Source: Lunularia cruciata (lineage: Eukaryota; Streptophyta; Marchantiopsida; Lunulariales; Lunulariaceae). Taken from it: a stretch of 64,000 nucleotides of DNA. Of this stretch, positions 44,870-55,783 are shown piece after piece (position 1 is the stretch's first letter; the number at the start of each line of letters is the position of its first letter). The notes beneath the pieces were generated by a model. It had not been told where the DNA came from. It ran no database searches and was given only the letters and a program-made list of their open reading frames with translations. The position numbers and the translations under genes are program-made. The stretch is from contig OX419758.1 of the NCBI GenBank assembly GCA_948567375.1, positions 55,185,001-55,249,000 on the forward strand, in the 5' to 3' direction.

Positions 44870-44897
44870 AGAGAGGTCCCGGCAACGGAACCGAAAA
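44870..44897 (-). other. Primer binding site of element E
   Basis: Just inside the 5' LTR the minus strand reads CGGTTCCGTTGCCGGGA. It resembles the PBS type used by Athila/Tat elements (TGGCGCCGTTGCCGGGG, complementary to tRNA-Asp) but differs in several of the first bases. The priming tRNA is therefore uncertain. Confidence 0.55.
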
Positions 44898-45589
44898 TGT
44901 AAGCCGGCCTGTCTCTCACTCAAGATGAACCTCTGATGGCTATTATGGTAGCGCACCATGGACTAAGAAGGCAAGGAACCCGAACTCCATCATACTCCTC
45001 CAAGGCTAACACTCCAAGACTCAAGACATTGCTCACTAGAGAACTCAATGAGAGATAGATAGTTGCAAATGAAAGGATGATTAGTACCTCCTCACTCCTT
45101 GTTTATATACTTGTGAAATAGTTACGTACCAAAGTTACTAATTACCGTAGTAACTCAAGTTACTAGACTAAAAGTCAAGTAAAGTTAAAAAGTAGAAAGG
45201 AATATCCATTCACATGGGCATATTCCCCTAAGCATGTGGTCTTATCTTGACCCAACCACTAAAGCAAGGATTCCTTCACATGGGCTATCCTTGGACTAAA
45301 GAAGAATCCAAAACAAAAAGGCTTGCGGGCCCAAGAGTTCTCAACTCTTTCCTCAAAGCCAAACACCTAGGAATAATACCAAGTCAACACACTAAAATCC
45401 AAAATAGTGGTGCTCATCTTTTCTACTTCCTCTAAAGTAAGGTCCCATCTATCTTAGCTATGACTAACTTTAGCTAACCATGACTAATATAGAACCATCC
45501 TTTATCTCTATATAAATAATATCTCTTAAGTACTTGTAATACCAAGCTAAATATCACAATACCACACACATGCACAAATGGGTCTTACA
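44898..45589 (-). repeat. 5' LTR of element E (692 bp)
   Basis: Same length as the 3' LTR with about 8 substitutions, including terminal GGCTTACA for GGCTCACA and a G to C change near the outer end (TCTTACA for TGTTACA on the plus strand). Confidence 0.95.
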
Positions 45590-46236
45590 GTTCAGTGCTC
45601 ATTATTTTTGAGAATAGATAAAGGAAAGTGCTGTGAAGCAGTGCTTGTCGTTTGAGCTTGATTCCGAGTATTAGCTTTGCAATTGTGTTTGTGAGTGTGT
45701 GGAGAAATTCAAAGTGCAAGTCAATGTGCTTGTTGGATGTTGGATTCTGTAGCCTTGATCTTCATTCTGTGTGTGTGATCCTGAGTGAAGTGCAATCGGA
45801 GCAATGCCTTGATAGATCTGAGAGGAATTGTAGTGTTGGTAGTATTCTGCATTTGTGAGTGAAGTGCGAAGTTGATGTGAAGCAATTTTGATCAAGGAAG
45901 TTGTGCCTTCAGTGGAGAGGTGGAACACAATTCTGAAGCAAAGTCGTTTTGCAGTGAAGTGTCATTTTTGAGAGAGCCTGAATCATCACAATCAAGATTG
46001 TTTGGAAAGAACTGATGGAGTTGTGATTAAGAAGTGTGAATTTGTGACAAGACTGCAAATTAGTGCTTGTTACTCTCTTCTGGGTGTGGTTTCTACCTAA
46101 GAGATTAAAGACGCAACCAAGAAGAACTACATTGTTACTATTTGCTTTGTATTTGGACATTTCTAACTCGTATCTCTGCGAGAACAAACTTTACTTACCT
46201 GATTACCGCAAAAGTGATATTTGCCGCGTTGTCACA
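45590..46236 (+). repeat. D1 LTR, right piece
   Basis: Begins with the duplicated GTTC (45590-45593), continues the D1 sequence interrupted at 37767 and matches 52933-53575 of D2. It ends GTTGTCACA before TACTT. Confidence 0.85.
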
Positions 46237-46477
46237 TACTTCAACCTTCTTGACCACCATCTCCTAATCCTTCTACCAAGCCAAATCTCATCTCCTTGTT
46301 GGTAGAAACAATATGTTGATCACCATCGTTGTGATCTTAGCTTTCAAGTTGGTGAGAAGGTCATGCTCTCATCCAATAACCTCCCCCTCCCACTTGATAC
46401 CCAAGTTTGTAAACTTGCCCTTAATTAGATAAGACCCTTTGATATCACCCAAATTGTCTCTCTTGTTGCATTTGGGT
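46237..46477 (+). pseudogene. Integrase of C4, continuation
   Basis: After the target duplication TACTT (46237-46241) the integrase C-terminal region continues: GEKVMLSSNNLPLPLDTQ, then KLALN and PFDITQIVSLVA, matching C1 from about 7060 to 7295. It is cut at 46477, where D2 protease sequence begins. Confidence 0.85.
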
Positions 46478-46860
46478 CTTAGAAAGTTTGAACCAACATC
46501 CCAATTTCTGAAATTTGTGGATCAAACTAGGAGACGGCCCTAGGACATGCTATCAAATATCACTACGATCATTGGAGGGGTGCCCTTCAAGTTAAATTAC
46601 ATTGTGTTGCGACCAATAACCAAAACTGGTTATCCTCTCTTGATCGGAAGACCTTGGTTGTACAGTGCTCAGGTTATTGTGGATTGGCACCAGCAAAAGT
46701 TACGGTGTAAGGACATTTCATCCAAAGAACAAAAGTTGGTGACCATGAGTTGGACGAAGGTTCCTCACCTCGGGGAAACAACTTTGTCGGAAGATGAAGA
46801 TGAATCCAAAGATTCATCGTCTTTGTCTTCCGAAGACTTTAAAGATGAAGTCTAAGTCAA
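46478..46860 (+). pseudogene. Protease C-terminal half of D2
   Basis: The frame 46547-46855 reads IGGVPFKLNYIVL and YPLLIGRPWLYSAQVIVDWH, the second half of a retroviral-type protease, followed by an acidic Ser/Asp/Glu tail. The active-site half is missing at the truncation point. Confidence 0.75.
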
Positions 46861-48660
46861 CTACTTAGAATGCTATGAGATAGAGGTCAAAGACATAAAC
46901 CCATACGATATTGCCTTGGGTGAACACGACTTGGAGGAAGGGGGTTTTACCACAGTTCGTCTTGGATTAAGCTGAGAAAGCCATGTCAAATGAGTCATCA
47001 ACCCCGATGACTGTCAAGATGTTGTCTTGACCAAAGGAAAACTTTTGAAAATTTCAAAGATAGTCACTTTGAAGGAGTTGACAAAATACATTGCCCTGTT
47101 TATAGAATTCTAGGATATATTTGCCTGGTCTATTGATCAGATGCCGGGTATTCCACAAGAATTTGGAGAACACTGGATTGATTTGGTTGAAGGTGTAGTT
47201 CCGATCCAACAAAGATAATACCGCCTGAACCCAAAGTACTCACTCTTAGTGAAAGATAAAATTGATAAGTACTTGGGGCCGGAATAATCTCTCTTGTCTT
47301 GAGCAGTGAGTGGGTTTCACCCATAGTCATCGTTTCAAAGAAGAAGACTAGGAAGATTTGAGTGTGCTAAGATTTTCACAGGTTGAATGCAGTAACAAGG
47401 AAAGATCATCATCCTTTGCCTTTTACAGACACAATTATGGATCAAGTAGCTAGTCACCCTTGTTACAATTTTTTCAATGGATTTTCAGGGTACAATCAAG
47501 TATCCATCCAAGAAGAGGACAAGGATAAAACCACATTCATTACCGATTGGGAAATGTTTGATGACAACCAAATGCCCTTTGGGTTGTGTAATGCTCCCGC
47601 TACTTTCCAGCAGATGATGAATATAATCTTCAAGGATTTCTTGCACAAATTTGTGGAAGTCTTCATTGATGACTTTTGTGTGTTCGGGCAAAGAGATGTA
47701 CATTTGGACTACCTTTGCCAAAATTTTGAAAGGTGTCATTTTGCCAGTTTGTCATTACTCCCGGAGAAATGCTTGTTTGCAATGAAGGAGGGAATCCTTT
47801 TGAGGCATTGGGTGTCAAGCTGAGGTATTGAAGTAGATATCGAGAAGGTAAAAGTTATCTCAGCTTTGGAATCTCTGAAGAACATCCGGGAGCTGAGAGT
47901 CTTCTTGGGATATGTCGGATACTATAGATGCTTTGTTTCAAACTATGTGGTGCTCGCTGCACCCCTTACAAAGCTTCTAAGGAAATCCAAAGACTACTTG
48001 CGGGAAGCAAATCAAGAAGAAGCTTTCTAGGTATTGGAAAAGAAACAAGTTGAAGCACTAGTCATGAGGGTCCTAAATTGGGACACCCCTTTTCATGTGT
48101 ATGTGGACACTTTGTCCATGGCAATTGGAGTCGTCTTAAGTCAGAAGGACAAAAAGAAGAAGGACTATCCCAATTTATTATGCCAGCCAACAATTATCAG
48201 TTTCAGAAAAAAATTATTCAACAATTGAGAGAGAAACGCTCAAAATGGTTTATGCATGCAAGAGATTTCACCACTACCTGTTGGGATACAAGTTTGTCTT
48301 CTATGTTGACCATTATGCATTACAACATCTAGTCAAGAAGGCAGATTTGTCTGGGCAAACTGCAAGATGCATCTTGTTGTTACAAGAATTCACATACACT
48401 ATACAAGTAAGGAAGGGAGCTTTGCATTCAAATGCGGACTTCCTGCCTAGGTTAGAAACTCAAGACCAAGACTTGGAAGTTAATGATTGGTTTCTTGATG
48501 AAGAACTGTATCATCTAATGGCTGTTCAAAGTATGAGGTATGCGGCCGAATATCACTATCTGCATACTTGTCATTGTCCTGGGGGGCTGGACCCGGAACA
48601 GAGGGCAGTCTTCCTCAAGAAGATGGGACTGTACCAATTAAAACACAACATTTTTTAAGA
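46861..48660 (+). pseudogene. RT and RNase H of D2
   Basis: Pre-RT block (DIFAWSIDQMPGIP, YRLNPKYSLLVKDKI), RT with DFHRLNAVTRKDHHPLPF-like, FNGFSGYNQV, MPFGLCNAPATFQ, catalytic FIDDFCVFG (47383-47823), connection FLGYVGYYRCFV, and RNase H (VYVDTLSMAIGVVLSQ; FYVDHYALQHLVKKADL; LHSNADFLPRL). Several stops and frame changes. Confidence 0.85.
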
Positions 48661-49852
48661 TGTGCAAAGATGAAGTACTTTGGAGATGTTTGGAGGCATA
48701 CAAAGTTGGAGGAGTCATTGAATCCTTACACTTTGAAGCATCGGAAGGACACTATGCCCTAAAGAATACTGTGAAGAAAATCCTTTTAGCAGGGTATTGG
48801 TGGCCTATGATGTATAAAGATACTTACGCCCATATTTGAAGTTGTGATGCCTATCAAAGAACAGGAAAACCAACGGCAACTTCCTAGTGGCCTTTGAAAC
48901 CAATTTTGCCATTGGCTCTATTTGAAGAATGGGGTATTGATTTTGTGTGTCCAATTCCACTAGTGACTAGAGTCACAAGGAAGAGATACATCTTGCTATG
49001 CATTGATTGTGTGACCAAGATGGTAGAGGTAGAGGCAACACAAAGAGATGATGCAAAAACATTTGCAAAATTTTTCTTCTAAAACATCATTTCTCGTTAC
49101 AGGTGTCCTCAAGAATTGGTCAGTGATTGTGGAACTCATTTTGTGAACTTTATGGTGGAAGTGTTAACCAAGTACTTCCAAATTAAACATCGGAAGACAA
49201 CTCCCTACAATCCAAAAGTGAATGGACTAACAAAGAAGGCCAATGGATTGTTGTGTAAAATCTTGAATAAGGTGACAATCAATTATGCCTACAATTGGGA
49301 CACAAAGTTACCTATAGCTTTGCGGGCATATAGAACAACTAAAAAGATTACTACCAAGCAAATGCCTTATTTCCTGACATACGGATTGCATCCCATACTA
49401 CCAGTTGAATTTGAAGTAGAAACGTATCGGATTCTTTGCAAAGAATGATTGTTGGTAGGAAAAAGCCAAGATGTTTGGATCCATCAACTAATGTGGTTAG
49501 AAGAGAAAAGGGACAATGCAATGCAAACCACAAAGGAAGTCCAAGAACAGCAGAAAGTCAGGCACAATAAGAGAACAACCACATGCTTGAGCATGTGGTT
49601 GTTCAGGAAGGTGACTTGGTGTTGTTATATGACAATTGCGGCATATTTTTTCCAGGGAAACTACATTTGAGGTGGATGTGGCCATACCGTGTTATGCACA
49701 TATATGCCAATGGCTCTATTCAACTTACAGACCTGGAAGGCAATCCTTTTGCCACTCAAGTAAATGGGTGGAGGGTTAGAAAATATTGGACCATGGACCC
49801 AACTTTGTATAAAGAACCAATTGTTGGTGTTCACGGGGATGCTCACATTTGA
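48661..49852 (+). pseudogene. Integrase of D2
   Basis: Zinc domain traces (CDAYQRTGKPT), core EEWGIDFVCPIP, LVSDCGTHF and VNGLTKKANGLL, where the third catalytic Glu is replaced (Lys), so the enzyme would be inactive. The C-terminal part has GDLVLLYDN and FPGKLHLRWMWPY, ending HGDAHI. No chromodomain. Confidence 0.85.
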
Positions 49853-49863
49853 GGGAGGGGGTA
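49853..49863 (+). other. Polypurine tract of D2
   Basis: GAGGGAGGGGGTA-type purine run directly before the LTR start TGTGGTGCTCACA at 49864. Confidence 0.7.
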
Positions 49864-52800
49864 TGTGGTGCTCACATTTTTTGTCTTTTCTATTTGTTAG
49901 CATTTGGAGAAGAAGTAAGCAAGAAAGCTGAATTTCAAAAGAAAGAATAGACGAGATGTCTTTGGAGGAAATCCAAAGAAGTTGACTTCTGGTCGGAGAC
50001 CGAAATACTCAGAAGGGGAGTACAAAGAAACAAGTCCAAAGACCATTGTCTTAGGATCAAGAAGCAAAGGCCAATACAAAGACCATCTAACAACCTTTCT
50101 ACGTGGCAAGAAAGTACACTTCAAGAAACAGCGGAGGCAAAAGAAGCATGTCTTGATAGTGATAGAACAACAACACGTAGAAGAAGAGGAAGTAGATATT
50201 GAAATCAACTAAAGAATGAGTGAAATTCGGGGTAATATAAAATTACCATTGCACAAGGGAAAGTCAAATATGTCAAGAAGATTTCCTATCCCTTTGAGTA
50301 GTTGTCCTGCAGTAATGTGTGTCAAGAAGCCAATTGAGAGTGCAATTTTCCGAAATCTAGAAGGGGTTAGAGTGTCTCGTCCAAGAGAGGGAATAGTTTT
50401 CCAATGCCAAAGAATGAGAGAGCAAATCATGGCAAAGAAGGTCAAGAACACTCAGGCAATACAAATTTTTGCAATTCATAGGTTGGATGTCATAGCAAGG
50501 ATCAAGGTCTTGAATAGACTTTGTATTACCTTCTTAGCATGGAACTGGAATTTCAATTTCTTTGGAGTCATGGCAGAGATAGCTGCCAGTAATTGTGCGT
50601 ACGGTCTTGAGGTCAGGGGGAAGAGAGGAAATCCGGCTAGATGGACTGAGTCAGATTGGAGGTAAGTGTTGGGGAAGGAAGCAGGAGAACTAACTGGGAT
50701 CACCTTCTATTGGAAGTGTGATGCTGCAGAGGACACGACGAACATATGTAATTTGTTCTTTGCTCTGCACACCACAAATGGTTACAAGGTGGAGTACTAT
50801 TGGGACTTGATTACACAAAGTATCATGGGGGGGGATCATGGCCATGTTCAAACCAGAACAAACAACTTACATGAACATGCAGCAAGCGGTCTTTTTCCAC
50901 CAGATGTTTGCAAGAGTGAAGGTGAATTGGGCAAAGTGTTTTCACCAACAAACAAGGCAGATGGTGGTCAATTGGAGGACAACTTCACCTCCGCATTATT
51001 TTGTGCCATTTGCAGCACACTTCTACTTTGGGTTGAATTTGTTAATAGCAAAGGAGAGGCGTCGGATGGTGTTGCATTTTCATCTTGATTTGAGACAAGA
51101 AGCGGATGAAGAAGAGCAGCAATACATGGCACACCTGCAAGCTAGTGATGATCACTTCTTGAAGACGGGACAACGGAAGATGGAAGAAGTCACAAGCCTG
51201 AAGACAAAGAAGCAGAGTTGCCTCCAGCACAAAGGAAGACCCAAAGACTGGTTTTGTAGGGTGAGAAGATGGTGAAAGAAGAACCTTCAGAAACCAAGTC
51301 TGAAGGGGAGACAGAGTCCAGAGGAGAGGACTCAAAAGAAGCAAAACTCACATTACAAAGTGAGGAATCTGGAAGTAAGAGTGAGGGTGAAGACAAAGTT
51401 TAGCAATCGGCTGAAGCAGAAGAAGATGAAGCTTTGCATGCGATGATTACAGGGAAATGTTAATCGCTATGTAGCCCTAGTCATGGAAGAGAAGGGGGCT
51501 GAACAATAGAAGGAGTACCCTATGGGGCCTAGTTCATTAGGTAAGGGAGAAGGAAGCTCAGAAACCATATCACTGAAGATACAAAGATCATGACTTTGGC
51601 AAAACAAGACGGTGGAAGAGGCGAAGTACAAAGATGGGGCCGAAGACAAAGAGAACTTTGGAGGAATACAGTCTCTATCAAAGGTTGTAACTCCATTGTT
51701 AGGGCTGTTAAAAGAGCACCAAAAGGTAATTCCACAAGATTGTATGAAGGTAACAAATGAGTTGCATGTGGTGAAGTACCTACTAGCTAAAGTGAAGAGC
51801 TTGCAGGATCGCGTAACTCAAAGAGGTGAGGAAGTTGAAGAACTTTGGGTGGAAGCAGTCTCGAAGAAGAAGACTTTCAAGAGGTTGCAAGAGAGTTGTG
51901 AGGCAAGAGGGAGAGAAATGCAGCATCAAGCCATAGAGTTGAAGGAGTAGACAATGTCGCTGACCAAGATGAAAGAAGAATTCAGGTGAAGTGCGCATCA
52001 AGAGTATTCATGTGAAGGCAATGGCCGCAGTGATGGAGCAAGAGTTAGAGAGCTTGAGGAAGAGTGCAGCCGGGAAGGATCAAGCATGGCAGAGAGAGTT
52101 GGCAGTCAGACACCGAGAAGAAGAAAGATTCTGTGAGTTGGTACAAAGTGCGGAGTTATAGAGTTTTCAGTATGTGGAAGAGAAGAAGATGCTTGCTGCT
52201 AAGTACAAAGACAAATTGAAGATGTACCAAGAAGAGTTGAAGGTAGAGTGATCTCAAAGGTATGAGTCGGAATCAGTAGAAGAAGTTGTGGGAAAGTTGC
52301 GAGCAATGTTGTGCATAGAGGTTGAAGGGAGATTGGAAGAAGCACGCCTACACGAGTTCAAATTGCTTGTGCAGGAACTCGGAAGAGGAAGGCTAGAGAT
52401 GTGGATATGAATACTTTATGGATTTGATTGAGGGAGTGAGTAGATCAAAAGATGTTAGAAGTAGGAGACAATGTTAGTCTTAGATTAAATTTAGTGAATT
52501 CAGAGTTAGAGCAAATTAGAAGTAGTGTGACAGAGGAGAGAAAGTCCGATGTTGCAGAAGTAGGAACTCAAGTATCATCGAACTTATTATTAGAGACATT
52601 AGTGAAGAGTGGGTTGGAAGATAAGGAGATAGAAGGGTTACTCTTGAGCTCAATTGTAGTTCCCTAGTGAAGAAGTAGTAGAAATAGTGAAGGATTTGGT
52701 AGTTGTAGATATACCCAAAGAAGGAGAAGTGATAGGAAGATCATCGGGTTTGAAAGCCAATGAGGAGATTGACATTGAATCAAAGAAGTAATAGTTTTGA

Positions 52801-53575
52801 GATTTTAAGAGGCAAATATGACGAGGTGCATTGTCATTTTGGATATGCATGTTAGAAGAGTTGTTATAGAATGGTATAGTTGTTAGTAATTTTTTTTTGC
52901 TTCACTATTAAGAGTGGCATTTGCAGTTATATGTTGTTTAGTATTCATATTTCTGAAGATAGATAAAGCAAAGTGCTTATTCATTGCTTGTCGCTTGAGC
53001 TTAATTCCAAGTGTCAACTTTGTGTGTGTTTGTGAGTGTGTGGAGAAATTCAAAGTGCATGTCAATATGCTTGTTAGAAGTTGGATTCCGCAGCCTTGAT
53101 CTTCATTCTATGTGTTCAATCCTGAGTGAAGTGCAATCGGAGCAATGCCTTGATATCTGAGAGGAATTTTAGTGTTAGTAGTATTCTGCATTTGTGAGTG
53201 CAGCGTAAAGTTAATGTGAAGCAATTTTGATCAAGGAAGTTGTGTCTTCAATGGAAGGGTGGAACACAATTTTTAGGTGAAGTTGTTTTGTAGTGCAGTG
53301 CCATCTTTGGGAGAATCTAAATCATCACAATCAAGATTTGTTTGGATAGAATTTGCTAAGTTGTGATTATGGTGCCTGAATTTGTGACAAGTTGTCAAGA
53401 TTGTGAGCTTGTTACTCTCTTATGGGTGTTGTTGCTACTTGAGAGATAAAGAGGAAATCAAGAAGAACTACATGTTATTGTTTGACTTTGTATTTGACTT
53501 ATTCTCAATTGTATCTTTGCGTGAACAAACTTTACTTACCTGATTACCGCAAAAGTGATATTTGTCGGGTTGTCA
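49864..53575 (+). repeat. 3' LTR of D2 (about 3.7 kb, contains coding)
   Basis: Starts TGTGGTGCTCACA and ends GATTACCGCAAAAGTG...GTTGTCA. It aligns with D1 along its whole length, including the reading frame and the terminal 650 bases. Confidence 0.8.
49982..52667 (+). pseudogene. Long reading frame inside the D2 LTR, unknown protein
   Basis: Counterpart of 35430-37616. An open stretch from 50216 (ATG, an in-frame stop lies just upstream; a basic, Lys-rich piece in the same frame runs 49982-50212) to 51088, then after a shift at a G run near 50826-50834 the frame 50838-51275, 51612-51950 and 52452-52667, all in one phase. Blocks shared with D1: FYWKCDA, MAMFKPEQTTY, MQQAVFFHQMFA, PPHYFVPFAAHFYFGLNLL, then acidic and coiled-coil parts. 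It adds an N-terminal section poorly kept in D1 (VLNRLCITFLAWNWNF, MAEIAASNC, NPARWTESDWR). Function unknown. Confidence 0.65.
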
Positions 53576-53585
53576 TACTCATTAT

Positions 53586-54703
53586 TACCATATTTCTTTG
53601 AGGATGCAGCACTTACATGGTATGAGTCAGAATACCAAAAGAGAGAGGAGAGATGGAGAAGAAGAGTCTTAGGAGAGGTTGACTTTAGCACTCATTGAGA
53701 AATTTCTTCCAGATGAGAGTTATGAGATATTGATGAGTGAGGTTACCTTTCTCAAACAAGGAGATAGAGAGAAAGTGAGAGTCTATGTGGAAAGAGTGGA
53801 AAAGTTAGAGTCCAGATTTTGAATAGTGTTGAGGAAGGGTGGGGATGATGTGGAGACTACTATGATAGGCATAGGAGCCATGCTCACCAAGAATTTTGTG
53901 GGAGGGTTGAGACCACAAATTAGAAGCAAGGTGAGAAATGAGGAACCTTCTTCCAAGGTTGAAGCTATCAAGATTGTCATTTGCATGGAGGAGAGTTTGG
54001 AAAGGGATGAGAGTGATTTGGTGGTGAAGGAGGTTGTGCATCCTCCTCAAGGCTACAAGTATGGTGGAACTTCTAATACTTTGGTGGCAAGGGTTGTACC
54101 ATGAGTAGTTGCTCTAGTCCTTGCACCTCCACTAAAGGATCCACTGAAACCATGACAAAATAACTTGTAGATCTCAAGATCAATGTGGTGCAACTATGGG
54201 AGAAGAGAAAGGTGGATCAGAATGTAGGGAGAGGGCCTAGAAGTTATGGAAACTATCCATATAGAAGAGGCCAACCAGCCAACAATTTCAATGATAGAAA
54301 TTGTTTTGGTTGTGGAGGAAGAGGCCATATCCAAAGGAATTGCCCAAATTCCACTTACCATGGAGGAAGGGGTTATGAGAGAGCCAATAGAAGGAAAGAG
54401 GGAGGTAGTGAAACCCAAGTGGCTCCTAATCCAAACAAAGGTAAGAGGATAGCATCTATACATGTGGTTGAGAGCAAGTATGAGAAGAGAGAGTGCTCAA
54501 ACTCCAAGGGTCTTAATTTGGAGCTTTTGGCACAAGAGAAGAAGAGAAATCATTTTGTAGAGGATGTTCACTCTTCTCAAGGATTTACTCCAAGCAAGGA
54601 TACTCCTATGTCTACTAGGAGCACTCACACATCAGCACCATCAACAACAAAGACTCCAAGGAAGAAGTTGAGGATGGAGGATTTCTTGATTTCAAAGCAA
54701 TGA
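53586..54703 (+). pseudogene. Gag of F
   Basis: Begins within gag at FFEDAALTWYESEYQ. Blocks FLPDESYE, NFVGGLRPQIRSKV, MEESLERDESDLV, HPPQGYKYGG and the zinc knuckle CFGCGGRGHIQRNC (about 54302-54345). A TGA at 54701-54703 region and others interrupt it. Confidence 0.85.
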
Positions 54704-54715
54704 TGGAACTACAAT

Positions 54716-55783
54716 ATGTTGGAGGATGTTGGTAGTCACAAGGCTAACATCACAGTGGGCCAATTGATTGCTTTGAACCCTACCTTCAGAAAGGAGCTTA
54801 GAGGCAGTTTGATTTCTACAAAGAGCAAGAGGAAGACGAAGGCAAAAGCTCCAATATCAATGAGGGTGGTGGATGCCAAGCCAGCACCATGGGAGGCTTG
54901 TGAATATGCCTCCAAGATTGATGTGAGAGTGAATGATCACAACATCAAAGATGCACTTGTTGATGGAGGATCAACAATGAATGCTATGTCAGAAAGGTTG
55001 ATGAAGAAGTTGGGTATGATACCCTCAAGACCTTCATTATTTGTGGTGAGCATGGCAAACAAGCAACAAGTTTGACCAGTAGGGGTGATGGATAAAATGA
55101 TAATTTTAATTATGGGAGTTCAAAATCTTGTGACTTTCCAAGTCTTGAAGAATTCAAGCTATGACTTACTTCTTGGGAGGCCATGGTTGAGAGCAGCATG
55201 TACAACTGATAGATGGCACAAAGAGTACTTGAGGATTGGGCCATCAAACCATCGAGTCACAGTTCCTGTGACTAACACCACCAACACTTCACATTCAGAT
55301 ACATCATCTTCTGATTATTGAGAATCAGATTCTGAGGAAGGAGCTTCATGTGTGGATACAAGCATGTAAGAGGAGAGTTCCATGGAGGAGGATGAATTTG
55401 AATTGGATTCAGATATGTTTCCCTTGTGTGCTATGGATATTGCACTTGAGCCAGAGGTTTTGAAGGACCCAAATAAATCACCATTGACACTTGAGGAGGT
55501 AGAGAGAAGGTTAGCTGCCCTCAAGTATGGCCCAAATGTTACCAAGGAGGAGAAGGTGAGATTTGAGGAGATTTTCCCTAAGTTCATCCATGTGTTTGCT
55601 TTCGGTTACAAGAATTTGAAGGAAGTCACCTTGGAGGAGCACAAGATACAATTGGAGTCACATGCAAGACCAATCCGCCAAAAGCAACATTGCATTAGCC
55701 CACCAATATCTTTGGTTATGAAGGAGGAGATTGATAAGCTCAAGGAGGCCGAATTTATCTTTGAGGTGGAGAATTTAGAATAG
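54716..55783 (+). pseudogene. Protease and pre-RT linker of F
   Basis: Protease active site ALVDGGSTMNAMS, then QQV-TGA-PVGV (TGA at 55073-55075) as in E, protease end SYDLLLGRPWLRAAC, acidic linker, and FEEIFPKFIHVFAFGYK / HARPIRQKQHCISPP. The frame is broken at three or more places. Confidence 0.85.

Larger units (their letters stand above)
37768..45589 (-). mobile_element. E: nearly intact minus-strand gypsy element (7.8 kb)
   Basis: Two 692-bp LTRs (37768-38459 and 44898-45589) differ at about 8 positions (roughly 1%), so the insertion is young. On the minus strand: LTR, primer binding site, a leader with an extra zinc-knuckle frame, gag-protease, RT, RNase H, integrase, polypurine tract, LTR. 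Damage is light: two in-frame stops and one single-base insertion. RT blocks (PLPFIDEIL, GYSGYNQIKIAPEHQQL, CNAPATFQR, FIDDFCVYG) and the absence of a chromodomain place it with the non-chromovirus (Athila/Tat-like, OTA) branch rather than the C family. TATA-like TATATAAAC lies in the LTR (minus strand, near 37970). Confidence 0.95.
34572..46236 (+). mobile_element. D1: giant solo LTR of family D, split by element E
   Basis: It starts TGTGGTACCCACA and ends GTTGTCACA, flanked by TACTT on both sides. Removing element E (37768-45589) and its 4-bp duplication leaves about 3839 bp. The same sequence follows pol and the polypurine tract in D2 (49864-53575), and no pol lies between the D1 ends, so D1 is a solo LTR. 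The first bases are not repeated near its end, which argues against a smaller LTR pair with an internal segment. It contains the remains of a long reading frame (see 35430-37616). Confidence 0.8.
46478..53575 (+). mobile_element. D2: family D element, pol and 3' LTR
   Basis: Protease second half, RT, RNase H, integrase, polypurine tract and a 3.7-kb 3' LTR follow in order. The left side (5' LTR, gag, protease start) is missing. The right end (GTTGTCA, 53575) abuts gag of element F. RT and integrase motifs (PLPFTDTIM, GFSGYNQVSIQEEDKDKTTF, CNAPATFQQMM, FIDDFCVFG) place it in the non-chromovirus branch. Confidence 0.85.

Noticed and set aside
53571-53580. TACT after both D LTR ends (TACTT at D1, TACTC at D2) read as part of the LTR
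   Set aside because: At D1 TACTT is present in the uninterrupted integrase of C1, so it is target sequence; the likeness at D2 is probably coincidence or mild site preference.
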